A DNA stretch of 64,000 nucleotides from Micromonospora haikouensis (GTDB lineage Bacteria; Actinomycetota; Actinomycetes; Mycobacteriales; Micromonosporaceae): the NCBI RefSeq assembly GCF_900091595.1, contig NZ_FMCW01000022.1, forward strand, positions 1 to 64,000, read 5' to 3'. The position numbers and the translations under genes are program-made. Below, one piece after another: positions 61,957 to 64,000 of the stretch. The notes beneath the pieces were generated by a model, which searched no databases, was not told where the DNA came from, and was given only the letters and a program-made list of their open reading frames with translations. The stretch's first letter is position 1. Each line of letters opens with the position of its first letter.

Positions 61957-62133
61957 TCAGCTCCAGTGCGGGGGGCGCTCGGCGAGCAGCCAGTCGTCGT
62001 TGCCGCCGGACGTCTCGCCCCAGCCCCGGTCCGTGTCGTCGGCCGTCTGCTCGGGCAGCACCACGAAGTCCTCACTCAGGTCGACGGCGCGATCGTCGTC
62101 GCCGCGCGCCTGCGCCCCCGGGTCGATGCTCAC
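61957..62133 (-). CDS. 58-residue acidic small protein
   Basis: Starts GTG (VSIDPGAQARGDDDRAVDL) and ends DRGWGETSGGNDDWLLAERPPHWS. The Asp/Glu-rich middle and the terminal RPPHW resemble small conserved actinobacterial proteins of unknown function that share a D-R-G-W-G-E and RPPHW ending; the match is from memory. No ribosome binding site is clear. Divergent from the Pro-rich gene at 62209, convergent with the SAF gene. Confidence 0.6.
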   Translation of the reverse strand: MSIDPGAQARGDDDRAVDLSEDFVVLPEQTADDTDRGWGETSGGNDDWLLAERPPHWS

Positions 62134-62208
62134 GAGCGGCAAGACTACCCGGGTTCCGGCCCGCGTCCGACCGGCCACCCGGCCGGACGGTTGGTAGCGT
62201 CGGTCGGC

Positions 62209-62559
62209 GTGACCACGCCCAGCGGTGACCGCCCCGAGGACGACTACTGGCGTCGCCCGCCTGACCCGGCCGACGGCGGCGCGACCGACGACCCGCCGCG
62301 CCCACCGGGGCCCGGCCCGGCCGGCGTCGACCCGCCCACCGGCTACGGCGGGCCGCCGCCCACCACGCCGCCGCCACCCGGATGGCGTCCCCCGCTGCAC
62401 GTGCGGGCCGCGCCGCCCCGCCAGCTGCCGCCGCAGGACATGGCCGGGCTGGACGCGGTCGAGCAGCAGGCCCAGCACGTCACCTGGGGCGTCGGCGCGG
62501 TCGCCGGCGTGGTGCTGCTGGCCCTGCTCTGCCTGCTCTGCTCCCGGGCGTTCCGCTGA
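62209..62559 (+). CDS. Short Pro-rich membrane protein
   Basis: 116 residues, mostly Pro/Gly-rich cytoplasmic or extracellular tail, then one C-terminal membrane helix (HVTWGVGAVAGVVLLALLCLLCSRAFR). Tail-anchored layout. Its last codons, CGTTCCGCTGA, are copied several times in the following 110 bp. GTG start. No function is apparent. Confidence 0.6.
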   Translation: MTTPSGDRPEDDYWRRPPDPADGGATDDPPRPPGPGPAGVDPPTGYGGPPPTTPPPPGWRPPLHVRAAPPRQLPPQDMAGLDAVEQQAQHVTWGVGAVAGVVLLALLCLLCSRAFR

Positions 62560-62675
62560 CTGCGCTCCCGGGCGTCCGCTGACCGTTCGCGTGGTCCGCT
62601 GACCGCTCGTGGGCGTTCCGCTGGCCCTTCCGCGCGTCCGCTGACCGCTTCCGGGCGTCCGCTGGCCGCGCGGCC
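62546..62675. repeat. Degenerate tandem repeat spawned from a gene 3' end
   Basis: Six imperfect units of about 18-25 bp built on GGGCGTCCGCTGACCG or GGGCGTTCCGCTGG, the first being the last codons of the Pro-rich gene itself. Most units contain the TGA. Confidence 0.7.
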
Positions 62676-62717
62676 CGGGCTGGCTGACCTGCGCCGTCCG
62701 GCCCGGGCCGCGTCGGC

Positions 62718-63200
62718 TCAGAGCACCCGGCCCCAGGCCGCCTCGGCGCCGGAGTCCCCGGTGAGGAAGACGTAGACCAGCGAGGCCACGCCCAGCACGA
62801 CCACCACGACCGTCAGCAGCAGGGGTGCCCAGGACGGCAGCCGGGAGACCCGGTCGTCGTTGCGGGTCACCAGCAGCAGGGCGATGGCGGCCACGGCGAG
62901 CCCCACGGTGAACCAGAGCAGCGTCTCGGCGTACTCCGAATGCTCGTGGATCTGCGCGAGCAGGGCCTGGTCGAAGCCCTTCTCCTCGAACGCTTCCTCC
63001 AGTGCCTCGCCCGTCTCGGTCGACACCCAGGTGACGATCGGGGTCAGCACCGCGAGGCCGGCCACCGCCCAGCCCAGCCGGGGACGCCACCTCGGCACCA
63101 GCCCGTACGCGCTGGCCAGCAACGCGAGCAGCGGCACGAACACCACCGCCGCGTGGATCACCAGGATGTGGCTTGGCAGCCCGTTGATCTCCCTGAACAC
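62718..63200 (-). CDS. DUF2231 membrane protein
   Basis: 160 residues with four helices. The family start is clear: FREINGLPSHILVIHAAVVFVPLLALLAS, with the two conserved His in SHILVIHA, plus an acidic loop (TGEALEEAFEEKGFDQALLAQIHEHSEYA) containing further His that could bind heme or metal. GTG at 63200 with GGAGG 5 nt upstream. Divergent from the Fur regulator, suggesting control by it. Function unknown, perhaps redox. Confidence 0.82.
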   Translation of the reverse strand: MFREINGLPSHILVIHAAVVFVPLLALLASAYGLVPRWRPRLGWAVAGLAVLTPIVTWVSTETGEALEEAFEEKGFDQALLAQIHEHSEYAETLLWFTVGLAVAAIALLLVTRNDDRVSRLPSWAPLLLTVVVVVLGVASLVYVFLTGDSGAEAAWGRVL

Positions 63201-63325
63201 CGACACCTCCGGCCGTGACGTGATCCCCGCGGCGTCAGCGTACGCCGCCCCGGCGGCTGTGGCCCGGACCACCCAGGTCAGGAGCTCGCTTGTCGCCCGG
63301 TGCACCCCATGCTGTCATTGACCTC

Positions 63326-63754
63326 ATGTCCGGTGGCGAGGAACTGCTGCGGTCGAGGGGCCTGCGGGTCACCCGGCCGCGCCTCGCCGTGCTGGACGTC
63401 CTCTCCGCCGGCGGTCACCTGGAGGTCGACGAGATCACCCGGCGGGTGCGGGAACGCCTCGACTCCGTCTCCACCCAGGCCGTGTACGACGTCCTCGGCG
63501 CGCTGTCCCGCGCCGGGCTGTCCCGCCGGATCGAGCCGGCCGGCAGTCCCGCCCGGTACGAGGCGCGGGCCGGCGACAACCACCACCACGTGGTCTGCCG
63601 GGGCTGCGGCGAGATCGCCGACATCGACTGCGCGGTCGGCGAGAAGCCCTGCCTCGACCCGGACACCGCCCACGGCTTCGAGGTGGACGAGGCGGAGGTC
63701 ACCTTCTGGGGGCTCTGCCCGACCTGCCAGGCCCGCCGCAGCGCCGACGACTGA
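63326..63754 (+). CDS. furA: Fur-family transcriptional regulator (FurA-like)
   Basis: 142 residues. N-terminal winged helix (LRSRGLRVTRPRLAVLDVLSAGGHLEVDEI...TQAVYDVLGALSRAG), metal site NHHHVVCRGCGEIADIDC (about 86-103) with one CxxC and a second CPTCQ at the end. Such actinobacterial Fur proteins respond to peroxide or iron and often repress a catalase gene; none is in the window. ATG at 63326. It may act on the divergent DUF2231 gene. Confidence 0.85.
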   Translation: MSGGEELLRSRGLRVTRPRLAVLDVLSAGGHLEVDEITRRVRERLDSVSTQAVYDVLGALSRAGLSRRIEPAGSPARYEARAGDNHHHVVCRGCGEIADIDCAVGEKPCLDPDTAHGFEVDEAEVTFWGLCPTCQARRSADD

Positions 63755-63809
63755 CACCGCCGTCCCGCCCCGACCGGGCACGCGGCCCGGGCGTGGCACC
63801 CTTGGTCGG

Positions 63810-64000
63810 GTGGACTCCGATGACCTCGGCCTGTTCGGTCCGGGATCGGTCACGTGGAAGGTGCACGAGGAGCCGATCCTGATCGTCGCCGGCCTGCGCT
63901 CGCTCTACCTTCAGGCGCTGCACCCCCGGGCCATGGCCGGGGTGGCCCAGAACAGCAACTACCGCACCGACGTGTGAGGCCGGCTGGTCCGGACGGCCAC
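63810..64000 (+). pseudogene. Oxygenase MpaB/DUF2236-like gene with in-frame TGA, cut by window
   Basis: Begins GTG, reads DDLGLFGPGSVTWKVHEEP and RSLYLQALHPRAMAGVAQNS, typical of the MpaB/DUF2236 family (LHPRAMAGV with the His). At 63975-63977 a TGA interrupts YRTDV-stop-GRLVRTA; the family has Trp at this place (WGRLxRTA), so a TGG-to-TGA change breaks the gene. The frame continues to the window edge. Pseudogene, sequencing error or, less likely, recoding. Confidence 0.7.

Noticed and set aside
63975..63977. TGA read as selenocysteine
   Set aside because: The family residue is Trp and no SECIS-like hairpin was noticed; a point mutation or error is simpler.

Overview
The window is chromosomal DNA of a very high-GC actinobacterium. 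GTG starts, ATGA/GTGA gene overlaps, an IspE-type isoprenoid pathway, an AfsR-like SARP regulator, a SepX/GlpR-Glp divisome module and a repeat around 21818-21873 that resembles one I associate with Micromonospora all suggest Micromonosporaceae, most likely Micromonospora. The genus is an inference; no rRNA gene is present.

Left arm (1-29 kb) is mostly core genome: sulfate activation (cysN fragment, cysD, cysQ); glmU-prs-rplY-pth; tRNA-Gln(UUG) beside an HTH protein with a LAGLIDADG-like half; an acyl-CoA desaturase with a TetR regulator; two tandem DUF4383 membrane proteins; an ABC-F ATPase; tatD-rsmA-(42-aa small ORF)-ispE joined by overlaps or short gaps; metG; rsmI divergent from a protein O-mannosyltransferase; a secreted von Willebrand A pair; a phosphopantetheinyl transferase; and a DUF4352 lipid- or wall-facing protein.

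The centre (29-47 kb) is a compact biosynthetic cluster. A 2452-residue two-module NRPS (C-A-T-C-A-T-TE) has a first A domain with the textbook serine code and a second with a proline-like code. It is coupled by 4-bp overlaps to a group A FAD monooxygenase, a PapA-like acyltransferase and an SDR, followed by an NTF2-like protein. Divergent from it are a P450 and a GT1-type glycosyltransferase, then an AfsR-type SARP regulator with a three-unit 11-bp direct repeat in its promoter. NRPS(Ser-Pro) plus FAD monooxygenase is the core of the legonmycin, pyrrolizixenamide and brabantamide pathways, so this looks like a tailored, probably glycosylated and O-acylated, pyrrolizidine or bicyclic-carbamate pathway. 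The phosphopantetheinyl transferase at 27.2 kb could activate the NRPS.

The right arm (47-64 kb) returns to mixed genes: secreted small proteins, a methyltransferase under a perfect 31-bp palindrome, a SARP gene broken by one in-frame TAG, a haloacid dehalogenase/epoxide hydrolase-like hydrolase, tRNA-Ala(CGC), the GGDEF-galU-glp-rimJ-sepX block, folate/FmdB/SAF genes, a DUF2231 protein, a Fur regulator, and an MpaB/DUF2236 gene with an in-frame TGA at the window end. A 54-55 bp inverted-repeat element occurs twice, 35 kb apart.
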